A DNA stretch of 64,000 nt from an uncultured Eubacterium sp. (GCA_910589665.1 CAJUTR010000005.1:1-64000); one strand, 5' to 3'; counted from the first letter of the stretch, positions 48,222-58,052 are shown. Numbers and translations are program-made. Notes: generated by a model not told the origin, from the sequence alone.

Positions 48222-50660
48222 TCAGTAAAACCTTCTCAATACCCCCATCACATAATCATAATCCTCTTTTGCCGGTTGTGCCGGGCCAAAACAGATCTCT
48301 TCGAGACAGCGGAGTACCCGTTCCTCGTCCACCGGCTCCGTCTGCCTGCCTCCCCGTCTGCCCTCCTGTTCCTGGCGGCCGGCCGCAAACAAGTACGCCA
48401 GCTGCTCCGACGGCACAGATAATTTGCCGAACGCTGGATCCCTGCGCCCCCTCCTTCGGCACACCTCCCGGTAGTACCACAGCATATTCCGGCTCAGGTT
48501 TTCTGTGTGCCAGCTGTGCCAGCGCATGAGTCTTTGCGCCGCCAATACTACGAAACATAGGAAAACCGCAAGTGCCAATGCCAATAGTACGGTCAGCCGT
48601 ACCGCATCTGACCGCAGAAACGAGAGATTGATCTCCGACAGATCACTCTCAAACTGTACATCCGGCGAATTCTGCAAAAAATTTGTCAGGGAACTCCAAA
48701 AATCCCCTCCCGTTCGCTCCTCTTCCGTCACGGCCGGCGTCGGATCGACTACGATCCATCCGCGGTTCTCGTCGTAGATCTCCACCCACGCGTGGGCGTT
48801 GGCATCCGTCACATCCACTTCCATCACTGCCGTTCTCCCCAGTTCCGAATACCCGCTGTAATAGTCATCGTAATTCAGATCTTCACGGATCTCCCCCTCC
48901 AGCACCGTACTGTAACCAAACGCGTATCCTTCCGCGTACCGCGCGGGAATCCCGAGACGCCGGAAGATCAAAACGGCCGCAGTCGCAAAATGATAGCACA
49001 CTCCCTTTTTATTCTCATCCAGAAAATAATTGACCATATCACTTCCCTCTGGAAGCCGTCCCGGATTATAGCTGTAAGAATAGTCCTCTTTCAGATGCGA
49101 CACGACCTGATCCACGACATCGGGATCCTCTGCGCGGATTCCTGCCCCGGCGATAAAACGATCCACTGCTGCCTGGTTTATTTCCGGTATCCGAGCACTA
49201 AAAAAAGAATAGGGGGAGTAAGCTTGACTCCTTACCTCGCCTTTTTTAAAGGGTAAAGAGTCTTTCAGTTCCGCCGTATAACCAATATTCGGATAAAAAG
49301 TAAACCGCTGCTCCTTCCCCAGGCTGCTTCCGACGAACAGCGGCTCCCCCGCATTGTCATACTTCTCATAATCGTCTAATCTTGTAAAGTAAGGAAGATA
49401 CACATACCGCACATCCGCCCCCTTATTTACGATCTCCATCACCGCCTTTGCCTGCCCCTCCTGGCCTGCCTCATAACACTCCGAAAGCGCAGATGCCTCT
49501 TCTTCCATATTCTCCTTGCCAAAAAACGAGCCATCTCCGAGCTTTGTAGTCCTGCCCAGTTCATACGCATTCAGCCACCCGTTATTTTCATAGACGAGTC
49601 CCGTATACCCCTTTAAATAGACCGGACTGCTGCTATACGGCGCAAACCGCACGATCAGATCCGTCTCATTGTCCGGCCGAATCGCCGAAATATTCCCAAA
49701 TTTCCCGCCGCTCATCCCGCCGCGCGAATAGAGGTTAGGGAAAAAACTGCGGAATCCGAGCATGATAAAACCGGATACGCCTTCTCTCGTCGCTGTCTTA
49801 TATGGATTTTCCACATAACTCTTTCGGAAATCATCCTCGTCATAAAAAACAGTACAAACGCCGAGAATCAGCACAAACGCCAGCGTCCACAAAAGAACTC
49901 CTCGGTATCCTTTATTATTTTGCGTATAGGAAAGCCGGATGTTCTTCCCTTCCTTCACCCGTTCATAATCGCGCCGCCGGACGGGGCCATCCTTAAAATG
50001 ACCACTGTTCTTATACACATAGATCCCCGCGAAACCTCCTACCATGCAGAGAGCAAAAAACAGATCCGGTTCCCTCTGCAGATAAAGCGGAAACACATAA
50101 AGCGCCAAGCCGACAAACAGCGCCAGTTTTAAACTCATATAATTAGAGAGAAAAATGTTTAGTAAAATGATCTCAAAGATACCGAAAAAAATAACCGTGA
50201 TCGTGATCGTCAGATAGCGGTCCTCGATCTTTTCCGCAAACTCCGTACCTGCCGCCAGATTAAAATACAGCTCCCCGCGCTGCCGCACGATATTGACGAT
50301 CGCGGCAAACCCGCTGTTTACATAGGATTGGAGAAGATAAACCGCCGCCACGTAAAACATAAAATAGATAATATAACCCAGATCCTTCCAGTACCCCTTC
50401 TGAAACCCAAACAGGCCGCTGAAATACATGGCAGACAAAAAAAGTACAACCGCCGGAATAACATAGTTGCACTCCATCTCAAACGAGGAAAGAAATCCCC
50501 CCAGTGACCCGAACACGACAAGAAAGCTGAACAGCCCCTTCGGCACACAGCTAAAGAACGGATTCTGTTTTTCCCCGTTCCTCGGGTATTCCAAAAAAAG
50601 TCCCCCGGATATTTGTATCCGCTGTTCCGGCTCCTTCTTTTTCCGCCTGAATATCCCCAT
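48222..50660 (-). CDS. Transglutaminase-like membrane protein (TgpA type)
   Basis: 812 residues from ATG 50658-50660 (GAGGT upstream). About six membrane helices in the first 270 residues, an extracellular region, then a transglutaminase core with Cys555 in GVCYHFATAAVLIFRRLGIP, His in NAHAWVEIYDENRGWIVVDP and the following Asp; a last helix (about 690-710) and a cytosolic C-terminus. TgpA homologues are essential membrane proteins in some bacteria, acting on unknown extracytoplasmic substrates. Third gene of moxR-DUF58-transglutaminase, a conserved set. Confidence 0.9.
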   Translation of the reverse strand: MGIFRRKKKEPEQRIQISGGLFLEYPRNGEKQNPFFSCVPKGLFSFLVVFGSLGGFLSSFEMECNYVIPAVVLFLSAMYFSGLFGFQKGYWKDLGYIIYFMFYVAAVYLLQSYVNSGFAAIVNIVRQRGELYFNLAAGTEFAEKIEDRYLTITITVIFFGIFEIILLNIFLSNYMSLKLALFVGLALYVFPLYLQREPDLFFALCMVGGFAGIYVYKNSGHFKDGPVRRRDYERVKEGKNIRLSYTQNNKGYRGVLLWTLAFVLILGVCTVFYDEDDFRKSYVENPYKTATREGVSGFIMLGFRSFFPNLYSRGGMSGGKFGNISAIRPDNETDLIVRFAPYSSSPVYLKGYTGLVYENNGWLNAYELGRTTKLGDGSFFGKENMEEEASALSECYEAGQEGQAKAVMEIVNKGADVRYVYLPYFTRLDDYEKYDNAGEPLFVGSSLGKEQRFTFYPNIGYTAELKDSLPFKKGEVRSQAYSPYSFFSARIPEINQAAVDRFIAGAGIRAEDPDVVDQVVSHLKEDYSYSYNPGRLPEGSDMVNYFLDENKKGVCYHFATAAVLIFRRLGIPARYAEGYAFGYSTVLEGEIREDLNYDDYYSGYSELGRTAVMEVDVTDANAHAWVEIYDENRGWIVVDPTPAVTEEERTGGDFWSSLTNFLQNSPDVQFESDLSEINLSFLRSDAVRLTVLLALALAVFLCFVVLAAQRLMRWHSWHTENLSRNMLWYYREVCRRRGRRDPAFGKLSVPSEQLAYLFAAGRQEQEGRRGGRQTEPVDEERVLRCLEEICFGPAQPAKEDYDYVMGVLRRFY

Positions 50661-50747
50661 ACCGTCACCTCTCTTCCACTTCCGAACATGCCAGCACAGC
50701 TGGCACAAACAATCCTTAAATCAGTGGCGTAGAATCCGTAGTTTCAT

Positions 50748-51755
50748 TCACACTTTCACGAGCATCCCCTCCTCACACGCCAGCACATAACCCTGACCGG
50801 GATGCAGGGAACGAAAATGCTGCTCTGCCATTTCATTTCCCGCTCTTGTTGAGAACACATGCAGCATGACATCCAGCCAATCCGCGGACGATTCCGCCGT
50901 CTCCTGCCGGATCTCCCGGAATTTATCACTCCACCAGCACAGCGTGAACGGTACGTGGTTCGTGAGCAAAAATTCCCCGAATGAATACAGCGTTTCGATC
51001 GTACGGTCTGCTGCCTCCTCGGACGACTTTTCCAGTTTCAGCACGACGAGAAGCTTCTGTGACGACATCTGTAACCGCTCTTTTACCATCCACACATCTT
51101 TTTTCGCGGACAGCTTCCAATGGATATTTTTTATAGCGTCACCGGGGATGTATTCCCGGATCTGGCTCACATCGGAAAAATCACTCCCCCTCATCTGTGT
51201 CTCCTCTACCTCATTCATCCCCTTCTCAAATGCGTTCAGCGAAAATTCCTGCTCGGTCTCCCCCCGGGGAATGATAAATACATGATCTGCCGCCGAAGCT
51301 TCCCTCTCCGTACAAAACATCCCGAGGAAGTCCGTAAGAACGATTTTTTCCGTACGGATCTCCACGTCCCCGACACAGGCAGAACACAGCGGGAGTCCGA
51401 GCCCGGTCACAGCAAGTGGTTTCAGCGGAATCTCGATGTCCTGCCCCGCCGTCTCCCCCATAAACACATTGCCGATCTGAAGCCGGATCACACCGTTTAT
51501 CAGCGGGATCACACTCTGATTCCTCACGTTCACCCTTACGACAAACGTTGTGTTTTTCGGCATCTGCTCCCCCGGCACCTCAATGGATATCGATAGATAT
51601 CGTTTCAGTACCAAGACAGAAGTGACATCTAACACCAGGAATACGATCATCGCCACCGCGATCAGCAAATTCAGATACCCCCTGAAATACCAGAGCATGA
51701 ACCCATTTAGGCAAAATAGAAACACATATTCAAAAGCATTTTTAAATCTTCTCAT
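50748..51755 (-). CDS. DUF58 (von Willebrand-A-like) protein
   Basis: About 335 residues from the ATG near 51755 (a TTG two codons earlier is the longer option). Two N-terminal membrane helices, then beta strands, then the DUF58 core SQIREYIPGDAIKNIHWKLS, followed by a VWA-like fold (KLLVVLKLEKSSEEAADRTI). Functions with MoxR ATPases as an assembly or chaperone module. Overlaps the end of moxR by about 14 bases, so translation is coupled. Confidence 0.9.
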   Translation of the reverse strand: MRRFKNAFEYVFLFCLNGFMLWYFRGYLNLLIAVAMIVFLVLDVTSVLVLKRYLSISIEVPGEQMPKNTTFVVRVNVRNQSVIPLINGVIRLQIGNVFMGETAGQDIEIPLKPLAVTGLGLPLCSACVGDVEIRTEKIVLTDFLGMFCTEREASAADHVFIIPRGETEQEFSLNAFEKGMNEVEETQMRGSDFSDVSQIREYIPGDAIKNIHWKLSAKKDVWMVKERLQMSSQKLLVVLKLEKSSEEAADRTIETLYSFGEFLLTNHVPFTLCWWSDKFREIRQETAESSADWLDVMLHVFSTRAGNEMAEQHFRSLHPGQGYVLACEEGMLVKV

Positions 51756-52659
51756 GTTCAAACACCTGTACCAGCACTTCTATGACCGTCATGCCCTCCG
51801 CCTTCGCCATCGTATCCATCCTGACCCGGTGGGCAAACACATCATAGTAAACTTCCTTTATATCCTCGGGAATGACATAATCCCTCCCGCAAAGTACGGC
51901 CATCGCCTTTGCCATGCGCAAAAGCGCGATACTCGCGCGGGGACTCGCGCCCAGTGACAAATAGCGGCTCTCCCTCGTCGCCTCCGTCAGCCGCACGACA
52001 TAATCGTACAGCGCGTCGCTCACAAAACAATGTTCCGCGCTTTGTTTCAACTTCCCCCACTCTTCGATGGAAATGATCTCCCTCACATCCCGCAGCGGCT
52101 TTGCCCCGTCATTTTTCAGTATGCTGACCGCATCCTCATGTTCTGGATATCCCATGGACAGACATACCATAAACCGGTCGAGCTGCGATTCCGGCAGCAT
52201 CTGCGTTCCCGAAGATCCCACGGGATTTTCAGTCGCGATCACGGTAAACGGTGTCGGCAGGCGGTGTTCCACACCATCCACCGTCACTTTTTCCTCCTCC
52301 ATCGCTTCCAATAAAGCTGACTGCGTTTTCGGCGACGTGCGGTTGATCTCGTCTGCCAAAAACAGATTGGCAAAAATAGCGCCCTCCCGGTACTCGAATT
52401 CTTTCGTCTGACTGTTGAACATCGAAAAACCAACAATGTCGCTCGGCAGCACATCCGGCGTAAACTGTACCCTGCGATACGAAAGCGCCATCGCCTTTGC
52501 GATCGTCATCGCCAGCGTCGTCTTCCCCACCCCCGGAATATCTTCCAGTAAAATATGCCCGCCAGCAAGCATCGCGCACAACACCTTATCCACTACCTTA
52601 CTTTTTCCTTTGATCACTTTATTGATCTCTTGTCGTAGCACCTCTGTCTGTCCTGCCAT
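51742..52659 (-). CDS. MoxR-family AAA+ ATPase
   Basis: 305 residues from the ATG preceding AGQTEVLRQEIN (GGGG upstream), 16 codons inside the longest frame. Walker A GVGKTTLA in LLEDIPGVGKT, Walker B LFLADEINRTSPKTQSALLE, sensor 1 FTVIATENPVGSSG and arginine finger region LDRFMV are complete. MoxR ATPases act as chaperones for metal- or peptide-containing partner complexes; here the partners are the DUF58 and transglutaminase proteins encoded downstream. Confidence 0.94.
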   Translation of the reverse strand: MAGQTEVLRQEINKVIKGKSKVVDKVLCAMLAGGHILLEDIPGVGKTTLAMTIAKAMALSYRRVQFTPDVLPSDIVGFSMFNSQTKEFEYREGAIFANLFLADEINRTSPKTQSALLEAMEEEKVTVDGVEHRLPTPFTVIATENPVGSSGTQMLPESQLDRFMVCLSMGYPEHEDAVSILKNDGAKPLRDVREIISIEEWGKLKQSAEHCFVSDALYDYVVRLTEATRESRYLSLGASPRASIALLRMAKAMAVLCGRDYVIPEDIKEVYYDVFAHRVRMDTMAKAEGMTVIEVLVQVFEHEKI

Positions 52660-52751
52660 GATAAACCCCATTTCTGCAAAGCGAATCCCAATCATGATGT
52701 GAACCATTCAAATTGTGGACTCCGTCTACACTGCTTCTTTTAATCACCCTT

Positions 52752-53735
52752 TCAACCACTCTGATCCACGCCATTATTAAGGCTCTGCTCACACTGCGCG
52801 TACCGCTCCTTTGGCCAGTCCGTCGAAGTATGTATATTCAGTATGCTCTGCGTCTCATTCATGGCATTGTAATACCACATAGCAGCCTCTTCATAGTCCC
52901 CTTTTTCAAAAAAGTACTCGCCGAGTTCAAAGCACATCTCGGAAGAACCTTCCGAGAGAAGATCCTTGAGACACATCTTCAAGATCGTATGGCTGTCCCC
53001 GCGCAGCCTAGCCGCGCGCGCCACGATACAGGCCGCTTCCCTTACTTCATCGAGACTGCGGGTAGGATCCACCGCCGAAGCCGCAAAAAATCCCTCCGCT
53101 TCCAAAACATCCTCATCCATCCCCGAAATCGAGAGTTCCATGGCATACATATGATGCAGCCGCTTTGACAGCCGCGCCCCCTCCCGGATCTGTTTCTGGA
53201 ACACCAGGAAATCCCTGCCGCTGTGTTGTTCTTCTGGCATATGCAAAATGTCGATCTCGCTGTCGTAAACGACCGGGTCAAGGCGCACCATTTCGTGCAC
53301 CGGTTCGATCCACACGAACCCGCGCTGACGTTTATACAGCTTCGGCCGGTATTCCGCGTCAAAATTATAAGCCGTTCCATGTGAAAGCTGATTGCAGTAC
53401 CTCATCTGCACGATCTCGATCTCCGGAAGCATCACTTCCTTTAGCTGGCGGAATTTCCCGCGGTTTTCTTCATCCAGCACCTCATCCGCATCCGCCGCAT
53501 AAATATAGTCCTTCGTCGCCTTGGAAAAGGAAAAATTGCGCGCTGCCGAAAAATCATCGATCCATTCGAAATCGTAGATGTGCTCGGTATATTTCTTCGC
53601 AATCTCCTTTGTCCGGTCTGTCGAACCCGTATCGACGATGATGATCTCGTCCATCAGGTCCGCGATGCTGTCCAGACAACGCCCCAGCACCTTTTCCTCA
53701 TTTTTTACGATCATACAAAGGCTTATCTCTATCAT
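52752..53735 (-). CDS. Family 2 glycosyltransferase with TPR-like C-terminus
   Basis: 327 residues from ATG 53733-53735 (AAGGA seven bases upstream). GT-A fold: SLCMIVKNEEKVLGRCLDSI, IIIVDTGSTDRTKEIAK, WIDDFSAARNFSF and the DxD-type DADE in YAADADEVLDEEN. From about residue 230 helical repeats follow (CIVARAARLRGDSHTILKMC). This SunS-like or wall-polymer-like group transfers sugars to proteins, lipids or polymers; acceptor unknown. Stands between recJ and moxR on the same strand. Confidence 0.88.
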   Translation of the reverse strand: MIEISLCMIVKNEEKVLGRCLDSIADLMDEIIIVDTGSTDRTKEIAKKYTEHIYDFEWIDDFSAARNFSFSKATKDYIYAADADEVLDEENRGKFRQLKEVMLPEIEIVQMRYCNQLSHGTAYNFDAEYRPKLYKRQRGFVWIEPVHEMVRLDPVVYDSEIDILHMPEEQHSGRDFLVFQKQIREGARLSKRLHHMYAMELSISGMDEDVLEAEGFFAASAVDPTRSLDEVREAACIVARAARLRGDSHTILKMCLKDLLSEGSSEMCFELGEYFFEKGDYEEAAMWYYNAMNETQSILNIHTSTDWPKERYAQCEQSLNNGVDQSG

Positions 53736-53808
53736 AAGGATCCTTCTTTCTAACGATTCTCTTCCCACTGATCCCTCTTATCCCGCTCCCACAACATGAC
53801 GTATCATA

Positions 53809-55551
53809 CTACTGGATCCTGCAAAAATCCGTTATGATGATCTGCAGCGTCCGCCGCCCGCCATATTCATCAACTGCAGGATAATACGCCAGTCCGAGAT
53901 CAATACGATTTTCCTTTCCGGCATACAGTTTTTTCAGTTCCTCCGCGCCCCACTCGTCACAGATCAGCGCTTCCATGCCCTCGATATCGTTAAAACAGAC
54001 CGCATCCATCACCGTGCCGGAGGCATTTGCCACTTTCAGGATCAGCACATTCTGATTTTTTCCCCGTTTTATGGCACGCAGCAGCCGGAAATGCTGCTCT
54101 GCAAAAACCGGTTTCGGGTTTCCGTTGCCGAACGGCTCCATCACGGAAAGATCCGCTATGAGACGCTCTGATATATGTCCGATCGGAAGTGCTACATCAA
54201 TGTCCAGTACCGGCATAAATTCTTCCTCGCTCAACCCCGCGTTTTCATTTAAACGCCGCTCGAGTTCCGGCAGCCTGTCCTCCCGAAGCGTCATGCCCGC
54301 CGCCATCTTGTGTCCTCCGAACCGAACCATCAGATCCTGGCATTCCATGAGCCGGTCAAACATATGGTACGACTCGATCGACCGACCGGAGCCCTTCACC
54401 AGTCCGTCCCCCACAGACGTAAACACAATGACCGGATGATGATACCGCTCTTTGATCCTTCCCGCCACGATGCCAACCAAGCTTTCATGGCAATCCGGCA
54501 GCAAAACGATCTGCACCGGATCTTGTACCTTACCGCTCTTTTCTAATACCTCGTACGCCTGCTCCGCCGCCTGTTTTGTCATTTCTTTCCGGGTATCGTT
54601 GATGTCCTTTAACTCCCCCGCCAGCGCCAGCGCCTCCGCATAGTCCGATTCCTCCAGCAGCGCGAATGCCTTCTCCACCGTATCGATACGCCCCGCCGCA
54701 TTAAAACAGGGGCCGATCACAAATCCGATATGGTACGCATGGATTTCCTTTTCTATTAACCCCTGCACCTCCAAAAGTGCCCTTAACCCGGTATTATCCG
54801 TCATTTTCAGCCTGCGGAGTCCCTCTTTCACCAAAATGCGGTTCTCTCCCTGCAGTTCCATCACATCGGCCACCGTAGCGATCGCGGCATATACGAGCAG
54901 TTCCTCCCGCCTGACAGCCGGGATGCCCAGCCGTTCATACAAGGCCCCGATAAACTGAAATGCCACGCCTGCCCCGCACAATCCTTTGAACGGATACGGA
55001 CAGTCCGCCTGCTTCTGGTCGATGACGGCGTCCGCCTCCGGCACCTCCCCCTGCACCTCATGGTGATCGGTCACGATCACCGCCATCCCGCGCTCCTTCG
55101 CGTAGCGGATCTCCTCCTTCGCCGCAATCCCGTTGTCACAGGTAATGAGAAATCCCACCCCCGCATCTACGGCCTCATCTACGATCCTTTGATTAAGCCC
55201 GTACCCTTCCGCCACGCGGTCAGGCGTAAAAATGCGGCTCTCGATACCGCAGGCTTCCAATCCTTTTTTTAAAATAAATGCGGAAAATATCCCATCACAG
55301 TCAAAATCGGAGGCGATCGCCGCCATCCGGTTTCTATTATGTACGACGATCTCGACCGCCTGTTCCATATCTTTCAGAAGCCACGGCGAACTTATGCTAT
55401 CGTATGACGCGTTCAGGTATTCGTCAAAGTCCTTCTCCGTACTGACCCCACGGTTCATCATACACCGGACTGCCACCGGGGATACGCCGAACCTCTCGCC
55501 GATGCCACGGAAGTCCCCGCGCTTTGTCTGTAATATCCACCGTTTTTTCAC
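53809..55551 (-). CDS. recJ: Single-stranded-DNA exonuclease RecJ
   Basis: 580 residues from GTG 55549-55551, preferred because AAAGGA lies six bases upstream and the protein then begins KKRWILQTKRG; an ATG 31 codons earlier opens the longest frame. DHH motif I is ASDFDCDGIFSA (family usually DYDVDG), motif III TDHHE, DHHA1 motif RFGGHKMAAGMTL, then an OB-like domain. Degrades single-stranded DNA 5' to 3' in recombination and repair. A second recJ-like gene elsewhere is common in Clostridia. Confidence 0.9.
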   Translation of the reverse strand: MKKRWILQTKRGDFRGIGERFGVSPVAVRCMMNRGVSTEKDFDEYLNASYDSISSPWLLKDMEQAVEIVVHNRNRMAAIASDFDCDGIFSAFILKKGLEACGIESRIFTPDRVAEGYGLNQRIVDEAVDAGVGFLITCDNGIAAKEEIRYAKERGMAVIVTDHHEVQGEVPEADAVIDQKQADCPYPFKGLCGAGVAFQFIGALYERLGIPAVRREELLVYAAIATVADVMELQGENRILVKEGLRRLKMTDNTGLRALLEVQGLIEKEIHAYHIGFVIGPCFNAAGRIDTVEKAFALLEESDYAEALALAGELKDINDTRKEMTKQAAEQAYEVLEKSGKVQDPVQIVLLPDCHESLVGIVAGRIKERYHHPVIVFTSVGDGLVKGSGRSIESYHMFDRLMECQDLMVRFGGHKMAAGMTLREDRLPELERRLNENAGLSEEEFMPVLDIDVALPIGHISERLIADLSVMEPFGNGNPKPVFAEQHFRLLRAIKRGKNQNVLILKVANASGTVMDAVCFNDIEGMEALICDEWGAEELKKLYAGKENRIDLGLAYYPAVDEYGGRRTLQIIITDFCRIQ

Positions 55552-55652
55552 GTTGTTTCCTTTCTTGTTTCTCTTCATTTCTGCACGGAACCTCAGTTCC
55601 CTGTCTTTTCTGCTCATCACGCCATGTTGCAGGAAACGCGCCATTCAAGTCA

Positions 55653-55964
55653 CTAGCCGCCCAAAACGGGATACGCAAAAAATGGCGCCATTTCCATCCA
55701 GATCAAAAGCATCTCGATCACAAGAACTCCCACGTTTCCCGCCAGCGCAACCAGCGCTACTCCCTCCCGCTCAGTATTTATCTTTTTCCAATAAATATAA
55801 AAACATATGATGGCAAAAATGAATAGCATCCTTCCATCTCCTAAAAAACCGATTCCCTTCCCTGATTTCCTCTTATTCAGTTTTCCTCCCGACTGCGCCG
55901 CTCCACATTCCTGACAGAATGCAGAACCATTTGGAATTTCCTTTCCACAATTTGTACAAAACAT
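55653..55964 (-). CDS. Zinc-ribbon membrane protein
   Basis: 103 residues. N-terminal double zinc knuckle CTNCGKEIPNGSAFCQECG (zinc_ribbon_2 type), a basic linker, then two hydrophobic stretches (MLFIFAIICFYIYW; VALVALAGNVGVLVIEMLLI). Small proteins of this kind are frequent in Clostridia, usually of unknown function, perhaps membrane-associated sensors. Start follows GAGGG. A truncated zinc-ribbon ORF ends 14 bases upstream. Confidence 0.8.
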   Translation of the reverse strand: MFCTNCGKEIPNGSAFCQECGAAQSGGKLNKRKSGKGIGFLGDGRMLFIFAIICFYIYWKKINTEREGVALVALAGNVGVLVIEMLLIWMEMAPFFAYPVLGG

Positions 55965-55978
55965 ATTGATTTCCCTCT

Positions 55979-56086
55979 TTATTTCACTTCAAGGCTACCT
56001 GTCATTCTGTTCCATTTAATATTCAAAGTGACATGATCGGTAACATTGACATTGACAATTTTGTTGCCGCATTTACTACAAAACAT
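55979..56086 (-). CDS. Tiny zinc-knuckle ORF, 35 residues
   Basis: ATG 56084-56086 follows a run of seven G at good distance. The peptide begins MFCSKCGNKI, the first half of a zinc ribbon, and then continues NVNVTDHVTLNIKW without the second CxxC pair. It looks like a shortened relative of the 103-residue zinc-ribbon protein encoded 14 bases downstream and may be a decayed duplicate, or a genuine small protein given its good start. Confidence 0.5.
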   Translation of the reverse strand: MFCSKCGNKIVNVNVTDHVTLNIKWNRMTGSLEVK

Positions 56087-56118
56087 CTTTTGCCCCCCCT
56101 TTATCACTCAAATCAGTC

Positions 56119-56307
56119 TCACTCTCCAAAATCTTTCATTTTCCCTGTAAAAGCAATTGTTGTTTTCTCTTCGTAGAAAATGTAGTCTGTGTTACGGGCA
56201 ATGTCACGTTCCGCCAACGAAAGTATATCACGGTGTAAACACCTTTCCCTGCCCGTTCCCTCTATTGCACCTATAATTATACACAGGATAACAGAAAAAA
56301 TCAACAT
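56119..56307 (-). CDS. Small hypothetical protein with one membrane helix
   Basis: 62 residues beginning with a hydrophobic helix (MLIFSVILCIIIGAIEG), then a polar part (ERDIARNTDYIFYEEKTTIA). The ribosome site is weak (AGG). No family recognised. It ends 33 bases before the tiny zinc-knuckle ORF, so the three small genes could form one transcript. Confidence 0.35.
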   Translation of the reverse strand: MLIFSVILCIIIGAIEGTGRERCLHRDILSLAERDIARNTDYIFYEEKTTIAFTGKMKDFGE

Positions 56308-56368
56308 TAGCCTGTAGTTGTCTCCCTCATTACTATATTGGTCTTACATAGACGATCTTGATTTTTAC

Positions 56369-56974
56369 TCAGAACAATCGGAAGTTACATGCCTCCAAAA
56401 AAAACGCCCCCTCCTTACGCTGGTCCGGTTGTGTTTGTTTCTTGTTTTTCCATTTCTTTGATGTGCTGTAGCAGATCTGATACCCCGTCGCTCCCGATAC
56501 CTTTTTCCATGAAACGGTCGCGCTCTGCTTTTTCTGTTTCAGTTTAACGGCAGATACTTTTTCTATGCTGCCAGCATCCGGAGGGGCAGACGGCGGTGTC
56601 CTTGGGATCGGCGGCAGGTATCCCGGAGCAAACGTTGTGCCTGTATCTGGAGCAAAAGACGGTTTTACATCGGGTTTGCTGCTCGGTTCTGTCCCCGGCG
56701 TGGGGAGCGCTGACCCGAAGTCGCTCCCGTTCGCGGTAACTGTACCAGCACATGACCACATTGAGGCAGCTATGGCATCCAGCGATACCTTGAGATTCAA
56801 ATGCAAAGCAGGAAGAACAGCAACACACTCAATATCGACACAACCGTCATACTGGTACACTCTGCCATTGCCATACACATAGGGGATATCATAACAATCA
56901 CAGCCTAGCGACCGCAGCCACCAATAACCATTTCCTGCGTACTCTGTAGATGTGTCCGTATCTGCTGCTAACAT
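56369..56974 (-). pseudogene. C-terminal fragment of a DUF6273/fibronectin-type surface protein
   Basis: 201 codons that begin inside a domain: GNGYWWLRSLGCDCY, then VYGNGRVYQY and VAVLPALHLNLKVSL are the end of the DUF6273-like fold (WWLRSPG ... VRPALHL). A Pro/Thr-rich linker follows (about 80-140) and the start of a fibronectin type III domain (KVSAVKLKQKKQSATVSWKKV, then SGATGYQICYSTSK) that breaks off into an unrelated basic tail. It has neither signal peptide nor the first part of DUF6273. Its ATG directly follows the stop position of the un-shifted Rpn reading frame upstream, suggesting that the Rpn gene replaced the 5' end. Confidence 0.65.
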
Positions 56975-57009
56975 CTATTCCTCTTCCGATACAATCGACT
57001 CTATTTCCT

Positions 57010-57924
57010 CTATCGTTTTTTCTGTGATGTCAGCAATCTGTTCCAGTGAAAACCGCTCTCATACATTTTAAAAATGATGCGGCTTTTCTCCTGAGCAGCA
57101 CCCTTTTCAATGCCGCGCGCTTCTCCCGCTTCCAATACCCCCTGTCCTAAATTGCACATTTCACTCACATCCTCTCTCGTTCGGTCATCTATCTTGATAT
57201 TATATTCCTCTTCCATAATCTTAAACTTCTCGGCAGCCGATAACTCCACTGACAACAACGCACCCAGCAGACGGTGCAGCTCATATCCCTTCCCATCTTG
57301 ATCCGTAAGCGGTTCCGCTATCCCTACCATCACGATGTTCAGAAGATCCAGCCCTCCCTCCCACGGGTGAGAACCAAGCACCCTGTCACTCACCAGGTGT
57401 ACATAGTCCATGCTGCTTTCCTTCATGTTCATACATATCCATATCGAGAACACCTTTTTTATATCGTCATCATTCATCTTGACAAAATCCCGTTCTTTCT
57501 GTGAAGAAATCATCCGACTCACATAATAGACCGCACGATTCATCAAGCGGTAGCCGGACGGAGTATCCTTTTGAGCCTCCACGTTCACTATCATCTGCGA
57601 GATGCCGTCTTTCATCCTCACGTAACAGATGATGTCAAACTGTACAAGTCCCTCTCCGATTTCCGTGTGTTCCGCATTCATGCCGGTAATCCGCTGACCG
57701 TTTTTACCGACCACATTTGTAAGCCCTGGCTCCACTGGGACAGCGCTGATAAACGGTTCCCCTTCTATAAACGGCACCACATCTTCCGGAGCCATGCCCT
57801 GAAACTCATCCACAATGTTTACCAAAATGTGTGCCAGTATGGCTTTGTTCCCAAGCAGACGCTTGGCCTTCTCGTCGTACTGTGCCTCCGCATCTGCCGC
57901 AAGCAAAGCGTGTTTTATTTCCAT
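57010..57924 (-). CDS. Rpn/PD-(D/E)XK family nuclease, C-terminus frameshifted
   Basis: 304 residues. PDDEXK_2/Rpn-type core: LLGNKAILAHILVNIVDEF, then acidic Asp in LVQFDIICYV and the E-x-Q of IVNVEAQKD, with RAVYYVSRMISSQ and HPWEGGLDLLN typical of the family (transposase-like or recombination-promoting nucleases). Near 57048 a T-run is one base short: the next frame would continue SLEQIADITEKTIEEIESIV to a stop at 56975, so the last 11 residues here are out of frame. The nuclease core is untouched and may still work. Start follows GGGAGGAGA; promoter at 57991-58019. Confidence 0.85.
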   Translation of the reverse strand: MEIKHALLAADAEAQYDEKAKRLLGNKAILAHILVNIVDEFQGMAPEDVVPFIEGEPFISAVPVEPGLTNVVGKNGQRITGMNAEHTEIGEGLVQFDIICYVRMKDGISQMIVNVEAQKDTPSGYRLMNRAVYYVSRMISSQKERDFVKMNDDDIKKVFSIWICMNMKESSMDYVHLVSDRVLGSHPWEGGLDLLNIVMVGIAEPLTDQDGKGYELHRLLGALLSVELSAAEKFKIMEEEYNIKIDDRTREDVSEMCNLGQGVLEAGEARGIEKGAAQEKSRIIFKMYESGFHWNRLLTSQKKR

Positions 57925-57990
57925 CTGGATCTCTCCTCCCTGTATACGCGGTGGAAATCACGTTTCCAATCCCAGTAAGTATATAACTTT

Positions 57991-58019
57991 ATTATATCCT
58001 GAATATATACTCATCGCAA
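57991..58019 (-). promoter_or_regulatory. Promoter of the Rpn-type gene
   Basis: Minus strand: -35 TTGCGA (58014-58019), 17-base spacer, -10 TATAAT (57991-57996). Confidence 0.7.
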
Positions 58020-58052
58020 CCTTATTTTTTTCTGTATGATTTCTTAAAAAAA

